Positions 54,632 to 63,521 of a stretch of 64,000 bases of DNA are shown piece after piece. The translations under genes were made by a program, and so were the position numbers. Position 1 is the first letter of the stretch. Each line of letters begins with the position of its first letter. The notes beneath the pieces were generated by a model. The model did no database searches and was not told where the DNA came from. It saw only the letters and a program-made list of their open reading frames with translations. Origin of the DNA: Methanospirillum lacunae (lineage in GTDB: Archaea > Halobacteriota > Methanomicrobia > Methanomicrobiales > Methanospirillaceae); NCBI RefSeq assembly GCF_003173355.1, contig NZ_QGMY01000009.1, positions 1 through 64,000 of the forward strand. The letters are read 5' to 3'.

Positions 54632-55239
54632 TATACCTCTGACTGAGATGCCGATTCAGCGGTATATCTCTGCGCAATCTCGATAATCTGATCCACAACT
54701 TCGATAGGATCTCTGCCTACCAGAACGGTGACCGGTTCCTTGCCAACCGCTCCGGTTTCATAAAAGATTTTGGGAGCAACCCCTCCACATGCCCGGACAG
54801 CTTCTGCCACTTTCCAGGGCATCGAACCACATTCTTTCTCTTTTACTTCTTCAGGCTCATTACTCCGGTCAATGACTGAAAAGACCCATCCTTTTTCTGC
54901 ACAATATTGTTTCAGCCATACCGCAAATGCAGGATTGTTCATGAAATCAATTCCCGCCCGGTATGAGGGATCTACTTTCGCAAGCTCGATGATCAACCGG
55001 GCCATATGACTGGATGCACCTAACCGGGGGCGTCCTGCAGCGTATGGCATATTACGCACCACTGTTATTCTCCCGTCCACTGCAAGGACATCAGCCCTGG
55101 TTTTTGCACCCTGCCTTGCATACACCATATTGGTTCTCACTTCCGGGATAAATGAGACGAATTCCCTGCATTGCTCAATCTTTTCCAGGGCCAGGGAAAA
55201 TTTTCCATATAATTCAATGAGATCATCTGCCACAAACAT
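54631..55239 (-). CDS. ThiN-like thiamine-phosphate synthase family protein
   Basis: A 202-residue protein resembling the ThiN domain, an archaeal thiamine-phosphate synthase: EVRTNMVYARQGAKTRADVL, NMPYAAGRPRLGASSHMARL and GSMPWKVAEAVRACGGVAP. In many archaea ThiN is fused to ThiD; here it is free-standing. It precedes and overlaps the AIR-synthase-like gene, whose superfamily includes thiamine-phosphate kinase ThiL, so the pair may act in thiamine metabolism. That is inference. Confidence 0.75.
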   Translation of the reverse strand: MFVADDLIELYGKFSLALEKIEQCREFVSFIPEVRTNMVYARQGAKTRADVLAVDGRITVVRNMPYAAGRPRLGASSHMARLIIELAKVDPSYRAGIDFMNNPAFAVWLKQYCAEKGWVFSVIDRSNEPEEVKEKECGSMPWKVAEAVRACGGVAPKIFYETGAVGKEPVTVLVGRDPIEVVDQIIEIAQRYTAESASQSEV

Positions 55240-55475
55240 TCACTCATTATCAGATTGGTGAAAATCCATATTGTAGGTTCTTACAAGAGATACCCAGAAC
55301 ACGAAGATTCATCCCAATTCAAACAGATCCGGAATATGTAGCTACACTTGTGAGAATTCATTTATTAACACAGAATGAATCTGATTCATACCAGAGTGAT
55401 AAACGAACGCTCCAGTTTGATAGGAAACCGGGCAGCCATGGAAATATCGTTTATTCACTCAATCTAGGAGAAATC

Positions 55476-55856
55476 ATGAATTCAAAAGTGATCATAGCAG
55501 GAATCATTATAGTTATTACAATCTGTATTACCGGATGTTTAGCAGACCAATCAGAAAACCAGACCCCTGTTGCACCAGAAAAGGTAACCATCAGTGACCT
55601 GTTAAACAGTGCGGATAAGTTTGCAGATAAACCTGTCATGGTAGAAGGGAAGATCTCCTCGCAATGTGGATCTGGCTGCTGGTTTATCATGTCAGATGAT
55701 AACGGCGATCTCTATGTCAATCTGAAACCAAATAACTTCGTAATTCCACCGGCGATGGGCAAAAAAGTAACCGTTATTGGAAATGTCATTATCAAGGATA
55801 ACGATCTCGCCCTGGTCGGAAGCAGCGTCAATCTGGATGGGAAAACCTACCCATGA
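55476..55856 (+). CDS. Lipoprotein with OB-fold domain
   Basis: About 126 residues. ATG 55476 follows SD TAGGAG; a frame extension to 55350 is unlikely. Lipobox-like ITICITGC, then an OB-fold: DKPVMVEGKISSQCGSGCWF and LYVNLKPNNFV. The paired Cys in CGSGC may bind a metal. Its last four bases overlap the permease start, so it is the external partner of the exporter. Confidence 0.8.
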   Translation: MNSKVIIAGIIIVITICITGCLADQSENQTPVAPEKVTISDLLNSADKFADKPVMVEGKISSQCGSGCWFIMSDDNGDLYVNLKPNNFVIPPAMGKKVTVIGNVIIKDNDLALVGSSVNLDGKTYP

Positions 55857-57022
55857 ACTTCTGGACTCTGGCGATTAAGAACTTGAGCAGAAGGAGGATG
55901 CGAACACTGCTGACCATAGTGGGGGTAGCCATCGCTATTGCAGTCCTCTATTCACTCTTATCATTCAATGCCGGATACGAGAGGCAACTCTCCGGAGAGA
56001 TGAATAGTCTTGGAGTAAGTCTTCTCGCAGTTCCAAAAGGGTGCCCGTATGAGGCTGCAAGTCTTGTCATGCATGGAGGAGTTATTCCAAAGTATCTGAA
56101 TGAATCTAATCTGCAGACGATCAGGAAAACCACTGGTGTTGAGATAGCAACTCCGATGCTATTGCAGCAATTTACCAATAACGGGACATCCCATGTAGTG
56201 TATGGCATCGAAAGTGCCGAGATGCAGAAGATCAAGCCATGGTGGAAAGTTCAGGGGCGATTTTTCTCAGACGATGAAAAGAACGTCATGGTGATCGGAG
56301 CGGGTCTCGCAGAACTTGATGGTGCCAAAGTAGGAGACACAATTCCAATAGGTCCAATAAAAGAACCTTTCACTATCGTCGGGATACTTGAGCGGACTGG
56401 AGGTCAGGATGATCAGTCTCACTTCTTACCAATCGATGAAGCCCAGAGGATCTTCAAGAAAGAAGGCAAGATCAACACAATAGCGGTACTTGTGAAGGAT
56501 CCCAAAGAGGTTGCTTCTGTATCTGATGAGATCGAGAAGATACCAGACACCCAGGTCGTCACGATGTCACAGATATCCGGGACCATTATGAATCTGGTGG
56601 GTTCAGCACGTACATTGCTCTTTTCGCTCATTGCAGTAGCAATAGTTATCAGTGCATTTGGTATCATGAACACCCTGCTGATGTCTGTACATGAGCGAAC
56701 CCGTGAATTCGGGATGATGAAAGCAATCGGTGCATCAGGAGTTGACATAGGAATCATGGTCATGATAGAGACAATCATCGTAACCACTGCTGGTGGAATT
56801 CTGGGGATCTATGGATCATTTGTTGGTGCTGGTATGATTGAGAAGTTTGTCAGGTCAAATATTCCATATGCACCGGTCGGAAGCCTGATAACCGTTGATC
56901 CTTTTCTGATAGGAGAGTGCCTGCTCTTCTCGGTTGTGCTGGGGCTGATATGTGGATTATATCCAGCCTTTAGATCATCAAGACTGAGCCCGATGGAAGC
57001 CATCAGGAGTGAGTTTGAATGA
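55853..57022 (+). CDS. FtsX/MacB-type ABC permease
   Basis: A 389-residue permease with one N-terminal helix (TLLTIVGVAIAIAVLYSLLS), a large extracytoplasmic MacB-core domain (about 40-245) and three C-terminal helices (LLFSLIAVAIVISAFGIMNT, MMKAIGASGVDIGIMVMIET, IGECLLFSVVLGLICGLYPA). It starts four bases inside the lipoprotein gene and overlaps the ATPase gene by four bases. This class moves lipids or peptides outward. Confidence 0.9.
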   Translation: MNFWTLAIKNLSRRRMRTLLTIVGVAIAIAVLYSLLSFNAGYERQLSGEMNSLGVSLLAVPKGCPYEAASLVMHGGVIPKYLNESNLQTIRKTTGVEIATPMLLQQFTNNGTSHVVYGIESAEMQKIKPWWKVQGRFFSDDEKNVMVIGAGLAELDGAKVGDTIPIGPIKEPFTIVGILERTGGQDDQSHFLPIDEAQRIFKKEGKINTIAVLVKDPKEVASVSDEIEKIPDTQVVTMSQISGTIMNLVGSARTLLFSLIAVAIVISAFGIMNTLLMSVHERTREFGMMKAIGASGVDIGIMVMIETIIVTTAGGILGIYGSFVGAGMIEKFVRSNIPYAPVGSLITVDPFLIGECLLFSVVLGLICGLYPAFRSSRLSPMEAIRSEFE

Positions 57023-57708
57023 ACCTGATTGAAGCCCAAGATCTCTCAAAGGTTTACCACAGGGGAAGTGAAGAGATTCATGCCCTGAAAGGGGTGAGTC
57101 TTTCAGTGAAGGCAGGAGAATTTGTCTCCATCGTGGGACCTTCAGGATCAGGAAAAACCGGCCTTCTAAATATCCTGGGACTTTTGGATGATCCATCTGG
57201 TGGGAGCGTGAAAGTACACGGAACCGATGTGACTCATCTGAAGGAGAAACAGCGGGTAGTGTTAAGACGGGACACTATAGGGTTTGTATTTCAGCAGTTC
57301 TTCCTAATTCCAACAATGACAGCAAGGGAAAATCTTGAACTTCCCCTGCTCTTCAGCAGAACAAAACCAGATCCAAAAAAGACAGAATCAATCCTTGAAA
57401 TGCTCGGACTTGCTCACCGGGGTGATCACCTTCCATACCAGCTTTCAGGGGGTGAGATGCAACGTGTTGCCATCGGACGTGCCCTGATGAATGATCCGGA
57501 GGTAATACTTGCAGATGAGCCAACCGGAAATCTTGATTCTGTAAGTTCAGAAATGATCTACAACCTCTTCAGAGAACTCCGAAACAAAGGACTTACCCTT
57601 ATCGTTGTCACTCATAACACCGACCTTGCCAAACGGGCAGACCGGGTAATTACAATAAGAGATGGTATACTGACTGAGAACGAACAGGTGTGCTGCCCCT
57701 GTTCATAA
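57019..57708 (+). CDS. LolD/MacB-type ABC ATPase
   Basis: A 229-residue ATPase. Walker A is [15 protein letters not shown] (Gly where Thr is usual after KT), signature [20 protein letters not shown], Walker [13 protein letters not shown], His in VVTHNTDLA. It starts at a four-base overlap with the permease. It energises the exporter made with 55853 and the lipoprotein. Confidence 0.94.
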   Translation: MNLIEAQDLSKVYHRGSEEIHALKGVSLSVKAGEFVSIVGPSGSGKTGLLNILGLLDDPSGGSVKVHGTDVTHLKEKQRVVLRRDTIGFVFQQFFLIPTMTARENLELPLLFSRTKPDPKKTESILEMLGLAHRGDHLPYQLSGGEMQRVAIGRALMNDPEVILADEPTGNLDSVSSEMIYNLFRELRNKGLTLIVVTHNTDLAKRADRVITIRDGILTENEQVCCPCS

Positions 57709-57862
57709 TGTATAAATTATTTTTACTATGAGAGAACAGGAATAAATTGCCGTATTCCTTGGCTATTTATTTCAGAAACCGCGACATTAGTATGCAACAG
57801 GGATTCCCGTACAAGCATCCAGATGTCGATGTGGAATTTTCTGATGTTGTCCCATACCTGAT
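57709..57862. other. Leader region of the second tRNA-Cys
   Basis: This short gap holds a TATA-like CTATTTATTTC (about 57763-57773) that could serve the tRNA at 57863. No ORF is convincing; a minus-strand 73-residue frame is an antisense shadow over the tRNA. Confidence 0.35.
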
Positions 57863-57933
57863 GCCAGAATGGCAGAGAGGCCATGCAGCTGACTGCAGAT
57901 CAGCATAGCCCGGTTCAATTCCGGGTTCTGGCT
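57863..57933 (+). tRNA. tRNA-Cys (GCA anticodon), U73 discriminator
   Basis: A 71-base cloverleaf: acceptor GCCAGAA / TTCTGGC, D arm GCAG/ATGC with a short loop AGAGGCC, anticodon stem GCTGA/TCAGC around CTGCAGA (anticodon GCA), four-base variable loop ATAG, T arm CCCGG/CCGGG around TTCAATT. Base 73 is T (U73), the normal cysteine identity base; CCA is not encoded. D loop and variable loop are shorter than usual, and position 21 is C. This is distinct from the copy at 50450. Confidence 0.88.
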
Positions 57934-58200
57934 CTGACATAAGAGTCTTGGATATAGTGCCATTACTATTAAAATGACTGAAAAGCAATGCAACTGACTG
58001 TAATCAGGAGTATATCTTTTCTGACTATGAATCTCTAGAGCCTGGAAACGACAATACTCGCTGATTTTTTTTTGTCCGGCCTATCATCTTCTATACATAA
58101 GAAAAGAAACTATCCCATTGTCGAATCCTACACTGATTGACTTTTCTCATCAATATTACACACATCAACGAGAAGTTTCCACTCAATATGAGGTATGGAG

Positions 58201-59640
58201 TTAATTATTATTGCGAATCTTAACTCTTCCAAAACGAGATACGAAAATAACAATAATACAAACAATACTTGCTGCAAACAGTGTAATTCCACAGTTATAT
58301 TGCATCAATTCTGCCCCTTGTATTAAAACCGGACCTGATTGACCATTCCAACCTGGGGCCAGAGACATAAAAGTACTGGCAAACGATACTCCCAATGCAA
58401 TGCCCAGGGTTCGGGAAGCAGAAGCAACAGATGAGCTCATAGCAGACTTTTCTGGATCAAGAGAATGAAGGATGTCAGTATTATTAGGACCCTGAAACAG
58501 ACCACATCCTATACCCCGGAGACAGAGTGAAATGAAAATAAGGACACGATTTACAGATAATGACCCAATAGCCTGAATAACACAGGATACAGCCACAAAT
58601 ATCAACCCATATGTAGAATAATCCAGCCGGTAATGATCATACAACCTCCCGATAATTGGAGAAACCACAATCATCATGAATGGAACCAGCATTAATGACG
58701 TACCAGATGCTGCCGGGCTATACCCCATGACACTTTCAAAATAAAATGGACTTACAATATTTGTCGAATTTATTACAAGAAAGAAAAAAAGCAGACAAAT
58801 AATTGAAATTCTGAAAGTCTGATTTTTGAATATCTTCAGATCAACTAATGGATTTTGACTCCTGGATTCAAAAAATACAAAAGCAACCAATGAGATAACA
58901 CAAACAAGGCAATATATTGTAATATATAGTGTTAAACTAAGGTTTTGAGCAAATTCAGAACATGCCAGCAGACAAGATACAAGTGTCAGGATAAGCAATG
59001 CAGATCCCAATACATCTAATTCAATAGATTCTGATCTCTTCTCAGGGATATTGAGATATTTCAGGCAACAAAGTATTAGAAAAATCCCTATTGGAACATT
59101 TATGAGAAAAATAAACTGCCAGCCAAGAAAATCAGTAATAAATCCTCCAAGTCCGGGACCAATAAACGTTGCACCTGCTACAGCTGCTGTTATGTACCCC
59201 ATCGCCTGTCCCCTCTGATTGGGCTCACTGGCATGGATGATAAGGGGACCCATCCCGCAATAAACCATGGATGCACCAATTCCCTGGATAATACGGAAGA
59301 AAATGAGTCCTTCTATTGTTCCCGTAAAACCACAGGCAAGTGAGCTAAACGTAAAGAGACCCCATCCCAGAATATATAGCCTGGTAATCCCGGTAAATTC
59401 TGATACCTTTGCGAAGATGATAAGCAGGCTCGTCATCATGAGGATATACCCGGTAATAGTCCACTGTGACAAGGCCAGATCAGTTTTAAAAAATTCCGTT
59501 ATTGTCGGTAACGCTACATTGACCATGACAGCATCAAGATTTGCCATGAACACTCCGACAATGAGAATCATCAGAATGAAATGCCTTTGCCGGGACTGTG
59601 AACATGAGTTTATATGGCGTTTTAGCGATAATTGAATCAT
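58201..59640 (-). CDS. MFS exporter, DHA2 family (14 TM)
   Basis: A 479-residue transporter with 14 predicted helices. DHA2/EmrB-like marks: NLDAVMVNVALPTITEFF in helix 1, RIIQGIGASMVYCGMGPLII, motif C GPGLGGFITDFLGWQFIFLI. Members export drugs or toxic organics by proton antiport. It is divergent from an HxlR regulator at 59762, its likely controller. Confidence 0.9.
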   Translation of the reverse strand: MIQLSLKRHINSCSQSRQRHFILMILIVGVFMANLDAVMVNVALPTITEFFKTDLALSQWTITGYILMMTSLLIIFAKVSEFTGITRLYILGWGLFTFSSLACGFTGTIEGLIFFRIIQGIGASMVYCGMGPLIIHASEPNQRGQAMGYITAAVAGATFIGPGLGGFITDFLGWQFIFLINVPIGIFLILCCLKYLNIPEKRSESIELDVLGSALLILTLVSCLLACSEFAQNLSLTLYITIYCLVCVISLVAFVFFESRSQNPLVDLKIFKNQTFRISIICLLFFFLVINSTNIVSPFYFESVMGYSPAASGTSLMLVPFMMIVVSPIIGRLYDHYRLDYSTYGLIFVAVSCVIQAIGSLSVNRVLIFISLCLRGIGCGLFQGPNNTDILHSLDPEKSAMSSSVASASRTLGIALGVSFASTFMSLAPGWNGQSGPVLIQGAELMQYNCGITLFAASIVCIIVIFVSRFGRVKIRNNN

Positions 59641-59761
59641 ATCTGGTAAAATTCCCGAATGTAAGAAATACCTTCAAATTTAATGTGCACCTAAAATTGA
59701 TCGCTGCGATATTTATTGAAAAAACGAACTTAATTCATCCATACGCACCATGAGGATACCG

Positions 59762-60103
59762 ATGAATATTCAAACCAATAAACCAGAGAAAGTATGCCCG
59801 GTTGAAGTTGCATTAAATATTATTGACGGAAAGTGGAAACTTCGAATTCTGTATTTTCTTCAGGACAGAACACTGCGATACAATGAAATCCAGGAGAAGA
59901 TACCTGGAATAACTCAGAAAGTTCTGACAAGCCAGCTTCGCCAGCTCGAAAAAGATGGTATTCTCACACGTAGAGCATATGCTGAGATTCCTCCCAGGGT
60001 AGAATATTCTCTAACGCCGATAGGAAAAAAACTGATAACGGTTTATAAGGCACTCAATGTATGGGCTCTTGAGTACCTGGACCAGGAACTAGTCAGGAAT
60101 TAA
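59762..60103 (+). CDS. HxlR-family transcriptional regulator
   Basis: About 113 residues. The HxlR core is clear: CPVEVALNIIDGKWKLRILY, RYNEIQEKIPGITQKVL, LRQLEKDGILTRRAYAEIPP. ATG 59762 follows AGGA; an ATG at 59750 is also in frame. The conserved Cys early in the protein could sense redox or electrophiles. It is divergent from the MFS exporter. Confidence 0.88.
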   Translation: MNIQTNKPEKVCPVEVALNIIDGKWKLRILYFLQDRTLRYNEIQEKIPGITQKVLTSQLRQLEKDGILTRRAYAEIPPRVEYSLTPIGKKLITVYKALNVWALEYLDQELVRN

Positions 60104-60216
60104 ACCGATAATTTTCAGACCAATATTTTTTTGATTATCCACACTAACAACCAGGACAGTGTCGCTGACTGTGGATAACCAGGGCCAGGTACTTCCGGGT
60201 TATGTCACTCATGAAA

Positions 60217-60507
60217 CTACGTATGTTCTTTAAAAAGTGTTTGCAGAATTGACTGTACAGGTTCTGCATCCTCTTTCCTGTGACTGACGTAGATTATTGT
60301 ATCTCCAGACATTCCCTTCATTGAGAAAGAATTACAGGAAAAGGTAAAGAGAGTGTTAGAACCGAGTTTTTTGGTTGAAACCTCTCCCTCCCCTTTATCC
60401 TGAATTGATTGCAGAAATGCATCACTGACCGGGATGTCGAGAGTACATTCATTTACAATTGCACCGTCGGTACATTTTGATGAAATTCGCGATTTAATAA
60501 TCTTCAT
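60217..60507 (-). CDS. Small protein coupled to cysteine desulfurase
   Basis: A 96-residue cytoplasmic protein I do not recognise. It starts at TAATG, overlapping the desulfurase stop by two bases, so it is co-translated. It has Cys in SSKCTDG, VNECTL and FTFSCNSF. The spacing and operon position suggest a sulfur acceptor or partner, but no known carrier motif is present, so this is inference. Confidence 0.6.
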   Translation of the reverse strand: MKIIKSRISSKCTDGAIVNECTLDIPVSDAFLQSIQDKGEGEVSTKKLGSNTLFTFSCNSFSMKGMSGDTIIYVSHRKEDAEPVQSILQTLFKEHT

Positions 60508-61655
60508 TATACAAGGCCCTCTATAACATCAGCCACAAGTCTGCACTGCTCCATGGTGTTCAGATACGAAAGACTTATTCTGACACAACCTTGTCCATTG
60601 GTTAATCTCTGATGAATCCACGGAGCACAATGCAGACCAGTCCGGGTTACCACGTTATATTTTCTTCCCAGAATCAGACCTACGTCTTCCGGATCGACTC
60701 CGGATATATTAAATGAGAAGATCGGGGTATCAGGATCAGGTGAATACAGAATCACATTATCCAGGTCAGATAACCGCTTCGAAAGATACCGAGACATTTC
60801 ATCAAGATGCAAACATATCCTGTCAAAACCAATTCCGGACACATAGTCAATTCCTGCAGTCAGGGCAGCAATACCGGGAAAGTTGGGAGTTCCTGCCTCA
60901 AATCGTGCAGGCATTTCTGCTGGATGATCCGGGGAAGCAGAATCAAATCCGGTACCACCCTGGTGAAGAGAGAGAACTGATTCAGGTGTTCGTATAAAAA
61001 ATCCACCGATTCCGGGAATTCCAAAGAGGTATTTATGACCGGTAAAAACAAAGGCATCAACAGGGATTTCAGATAACCGGATCGGGATCTGTCCGGCAGT
61101 CTGTGAACCATCGATTATAGAGAAGACGTCTTCTTCATGGAGTAATCTACAGATTTCAGTTATATCCTGTACTGCTCCGGTTACATTACTGCCATGATTT
61201 ATCACCGCAAGCCGGGTCTCCGGAGTAATGGCTTCACGAATCAAATCCGGATTGATATGGCCTCCCGAGTCTGCCGGAATAATAGAGAGGGAGATCTTTT
61301 CTGCCTTTTTTAGAGTTAATAAAGGGCGGATTACAGAATTATGTTCCAGTTCTGTCGTGATCACATGAAAAGGAGTGTTCAATCCAGTAGCAAATCCGTG
61401 AATCAGGATATTAAGTGAATCTGTTGCATTTGATGTGAATACCCATTCAGATGGATCATCGGTTTGAAAAAAAGAAGATAGTGCCTTCCGGCCCTCATCT
61501 GGATAGGAGATCAATCCTTCTAATGTTGTCCTCCCTGATTCCAGATAAGGTAATGAAGATGACTGTGCTACCGCATCCAGTACACAGGGGGGTTTAGGCC
61601 AGGTACTTGCAGCATTATTCAGATAAACCAGGTTCTTGATATCCGCGTGCTGCAC
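60507..61655 (-). CDS. Class V aminotransferase / cysteine desulfurase
   Basis: About 382 residues. I set the start at GTG 61655, with SD GGAGAG and nine-base spacing, right after the moaE stop; ATG 61703 would overlap moaE by 41 bases. PLP lysine is in FVFTGHKYLFGIPG and the sulfur-accepting Cys is in TRTGLHCAPWIHQR, the arrangement of the TIGR01977-like desulfurases. It would take sulfur from cysteine for molybdopterin, Fe-S or tRNA thiolation, in a cluster with MoeB-like and MoaE proteins. Confidence 0.88.
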   Translation of the reverse strand: MQHADIKNLVYLNNAASTWPKPPCVLDAVAQSSSLPYLESGRTTLEGLISYPDEGRKALSSFFQTDDPSEWVFTSNATDSLNILIHGFATGLNTPFHVITTELEHNSVIRPLLTLKKAEKISLSIIPADSGGHINPDLIREAITPETRLAVINHGSNVTGAVQDITEICRLLHEEDVFSIIDGSQTAGQIPIRLSEIPVDAFVFTGHKYLFGIPGIGGFFIRTPESVLSLHQGGTGFDSASPDHPAEMPARFEAGTPNFPGIAALTAGIDYVSGIGFDRICLHLDEMSRYLSKRLSDLDNVILYSPDPDTPIFSFNISGVDPEDVGLILGRKYNVVTRTGLHCAPWIHQRLTNGQGCVRISLSYLNTMEQCRLVADVIEGLV

Positions 61656-61662
61656 GATCTGA

Positions 61663-62067
61663 TTACTCTCCTGCCCCCGGGACCCACCGTACTTTATCGC
61701 CAAATAGTTCAGCTTTCCATATAGGAACCCTGACTTTTAATTCATCGATAAGATATCGTGATGCTGCATATCCCACATCTCGATGGCTGGATGCGACCGT
61801 GATGAGTACGATCACTTCACCCACTTTCATAGGACCATACCGGTGGATAACCTGAACACGGGTGAGATCCCACTTCTCTTCAGCCTCCGATATTATCTTA
61901 TGAATCTCCTTTTCTGCCTCTTCCTTATCTGTTTCAAGTCGCAGAACATCCATCCCGTCATTTCTCACTGTGCCTGCGAAGATAAGAACAGCCCCGGTAT
62001 CAGGTCCGACATTCTCAAAAACCTGGGAGAGATCTATGGGTTCTTCCTGCATCCGGTACATACTCAT
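61663..62067 (-). CDS. moaE: Molybdopterin synthase catalytic subunit
   Basis: A 134-residue MoaE. Family phrases: FAGTVRNDGMDVLRLETD, GPMKVGEVIVLITVASSHRD, LIDELKVRVPIWKAELFGD with the active-site Lys, and end RWVPG. It takes thiocarboxylated MoaD to build molybdopterin dithiolene. No MoaD gene is visible in the window. The next gene, the desulfurase, starts eight bases later. Confidence 0.93.
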   Translation of the reverse strand: MSMYRMQEEPIDLSQVFENVGPDTGAVLIFAGTVRNDGMDVLRLETDKEEAEKEIHKIISEAEEKWDLTRVQVIHRYGPMKVGEVIVLITVASSHRDVGYAASRYLIDELKVRVPIWKAELFGDKVRWVPGAGE

Positions 62068-62151
62068 TAACCAATATTTATGGGGTCTGTTCCTATAATG
62101 GATCTATCCTTCAGGCAACGTAAAGGCTCATTAAAACGTATTACCGTTTAC

Positions 62152-62904
62152 TTAACCAGAAAATTTACATTTCCAACATACTGGACAGTGAGGATCTCTT
62201 CTGACCTGAAAGTTCTCTATAGAACCCTGTTCCCCATCCCAGAGAACAAGTCTACCTGCCTGAATCCTGCCGGTCCCGGTGATCATCTTAATTACTTCAT
62301 TCGCTTCCATAAGACCAATAATGCCGGCTGTGACACCAAGCACAGGAACAACCGGATATCTAGGCGAATGATGGATGAAACACTGCAGACAGGCCGTATC
62401 ACCGGGAATTATCACCATCATCTGTCCCTTTAGCCCGTGAACAGCCCCATGGACAAACGGGACTTTGTTCCTGACACAATAGGAATTCAGAACCCGGCGG
62501 GTTTCCATAGAGTCAACAGCATCTACTATGATATCTGCACCTTTTGCAAGGATAGGAAGAGAATTTGAGGCAATAGATTCATGGATCGCATGAATAGAAA
62601 TCTCAGGATTTAGAGAGTGAAGTTTTTCTTGTGCAGAAGTTATTTTCTCTCTGCCGATGTCATCAGACCAGTGTAGAATCTGGCGGTTCAGATTGGATAA
62701 TGCCACGGTGTCCTGATCAACAATAGTCAGAGTCCCAACTCCAGCTGCTGCAAGATACAAGGTTATTGGAGATCCAAGACCACCACAACCTGCGATGAAT
62801 ACATGGCTTTTTTTGAGAGCTTCCTGTCCTTTTGATCCAAATATCAGGATCTGACGGAGATAACGTTCTCTCTCATTATCTGATAACGTAAAATCTGAAG
62901 ACAA
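62152..62904 (-). CDS. MoeB/ThiF-family E1-like adenylyltransferase
   Basis: A 250-residue E1-like enzyme: nucleotide loop GCGGLGSPITLYLAAAGVG, then IVDQDTVALSNLNRQIL, zinc pair CLQC (about 180) and CPVCWKC at the end. It adenylates the C-terminal Gly of a ubiquitin-like sulfur carrier such as MoaD or ThiS. It is the first gene of the minus-strand cluster with moaE and the desulfurase. Without a rhodanese domain it is MoeB/ThiF/HesA, not decided. Confidence 0.9.
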   Translation of the reverse strand: MSSDFTLSDNERERYLRQILIFGSKGQEALKKSHVFIAGCGGLGSPITLYLAAAGVGTLTIVDQDTVALSNLNRQILHWSDDIGREKITSAQEKLHSLNPEISIHAIHESIASNSLPILAKGADIIVDAVDSMETRRVLNSYCVRNKVPFVHGAVHGLKGQMMVIIPGDTACLQCFIHHSPRYPVVPVLGVTAGIIGLMEANEVIKMITGTGRIQAGRLVLWDGEQGSIENFQVRRDPHCPVCWKCKFSG

Positions 62905-63042
62905 TTGACGTACTCCATGGTGATTACTAATGAATTCACACTATAACCATTCAATCTCCAAAATATTTGAGTAGGAACAGAGGAGGGCAGGATATGCCCC
63001 CCATATGGCAATGGCATATACAAAGCGGACGGTACAGGTTTA
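62905..63042. other. Promoter region of the sulfur cluster
   Basis: Non-coding. A TATA-like TTATAGTG (minus strand, about 62945-62938) could drive the MoeB-like gene. Other small frames over it lack support. Confidence 0.35.
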
Positions 63043-63237
63043 TTATATAGAATTTGGCATCAGGCTGGTACCATTACATATGGCATTGAGGTTATGCATG
63101 TGCCAACAATAATTTCCCCGCTTGAGCTCCCTGGGATATGGAATCTCATACACCACTCCGACCCCATATTCCTGGGAATAATATTCTTCATTGTCTGGCA
63201 GTGAAGCCAGAATTCCTGCATTTATTTGAGGATTCAT
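63043..63237 (-). CDS. Small hypothetical protein
   Basis: A 64-residue frame from ATG 63237 with SD GAGGT (spacing about six) on the minus strand. The product contains YSQEYGVGVVYEIPYP and CWHMHNLNAIC. I do not recognise it. It could be a small protein upstream of the MoeB-like gene or a chance frame; the SD and absence of an opposing gene give it some weight. Confidence 0.35.
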   Translation of the reverse strand: MNPQINAGILASLPDNEEYYSQEYGVGVVYEIPYPRELKRGNYCWHMHNLNAICNGTSLMPNSI

Positions 63238-63521
63238 ATCTACCTCGTGTCCACCATGTGAACATACAATTGTCAACTTCCAGAGAAATAGTCCCACCAG
63301 TAGCGGCAGCTCTTACCATATTCCGGATGGGCTTATAAATAAGAGTCATTAAACAAATCATTCAGATATCAAAGATTTTCTAAATAACGAGCCAAACATA
63401 TTGCCTCATTCTCATACCTTTTAACCACCAAGAAGAAATTCTATTCAGATTTGAACCCAAAAGTTGATGCATTACAATCATCTGACAATGGACATTCTGA
63501 TTTTATCTGAACGGAACTTGT

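Noticed and set aside
57767-57988. Minus-strand 73-residue frame near the second tRNA-Cys
   Set aside because: It is an antisense reading through a tRNA gene.
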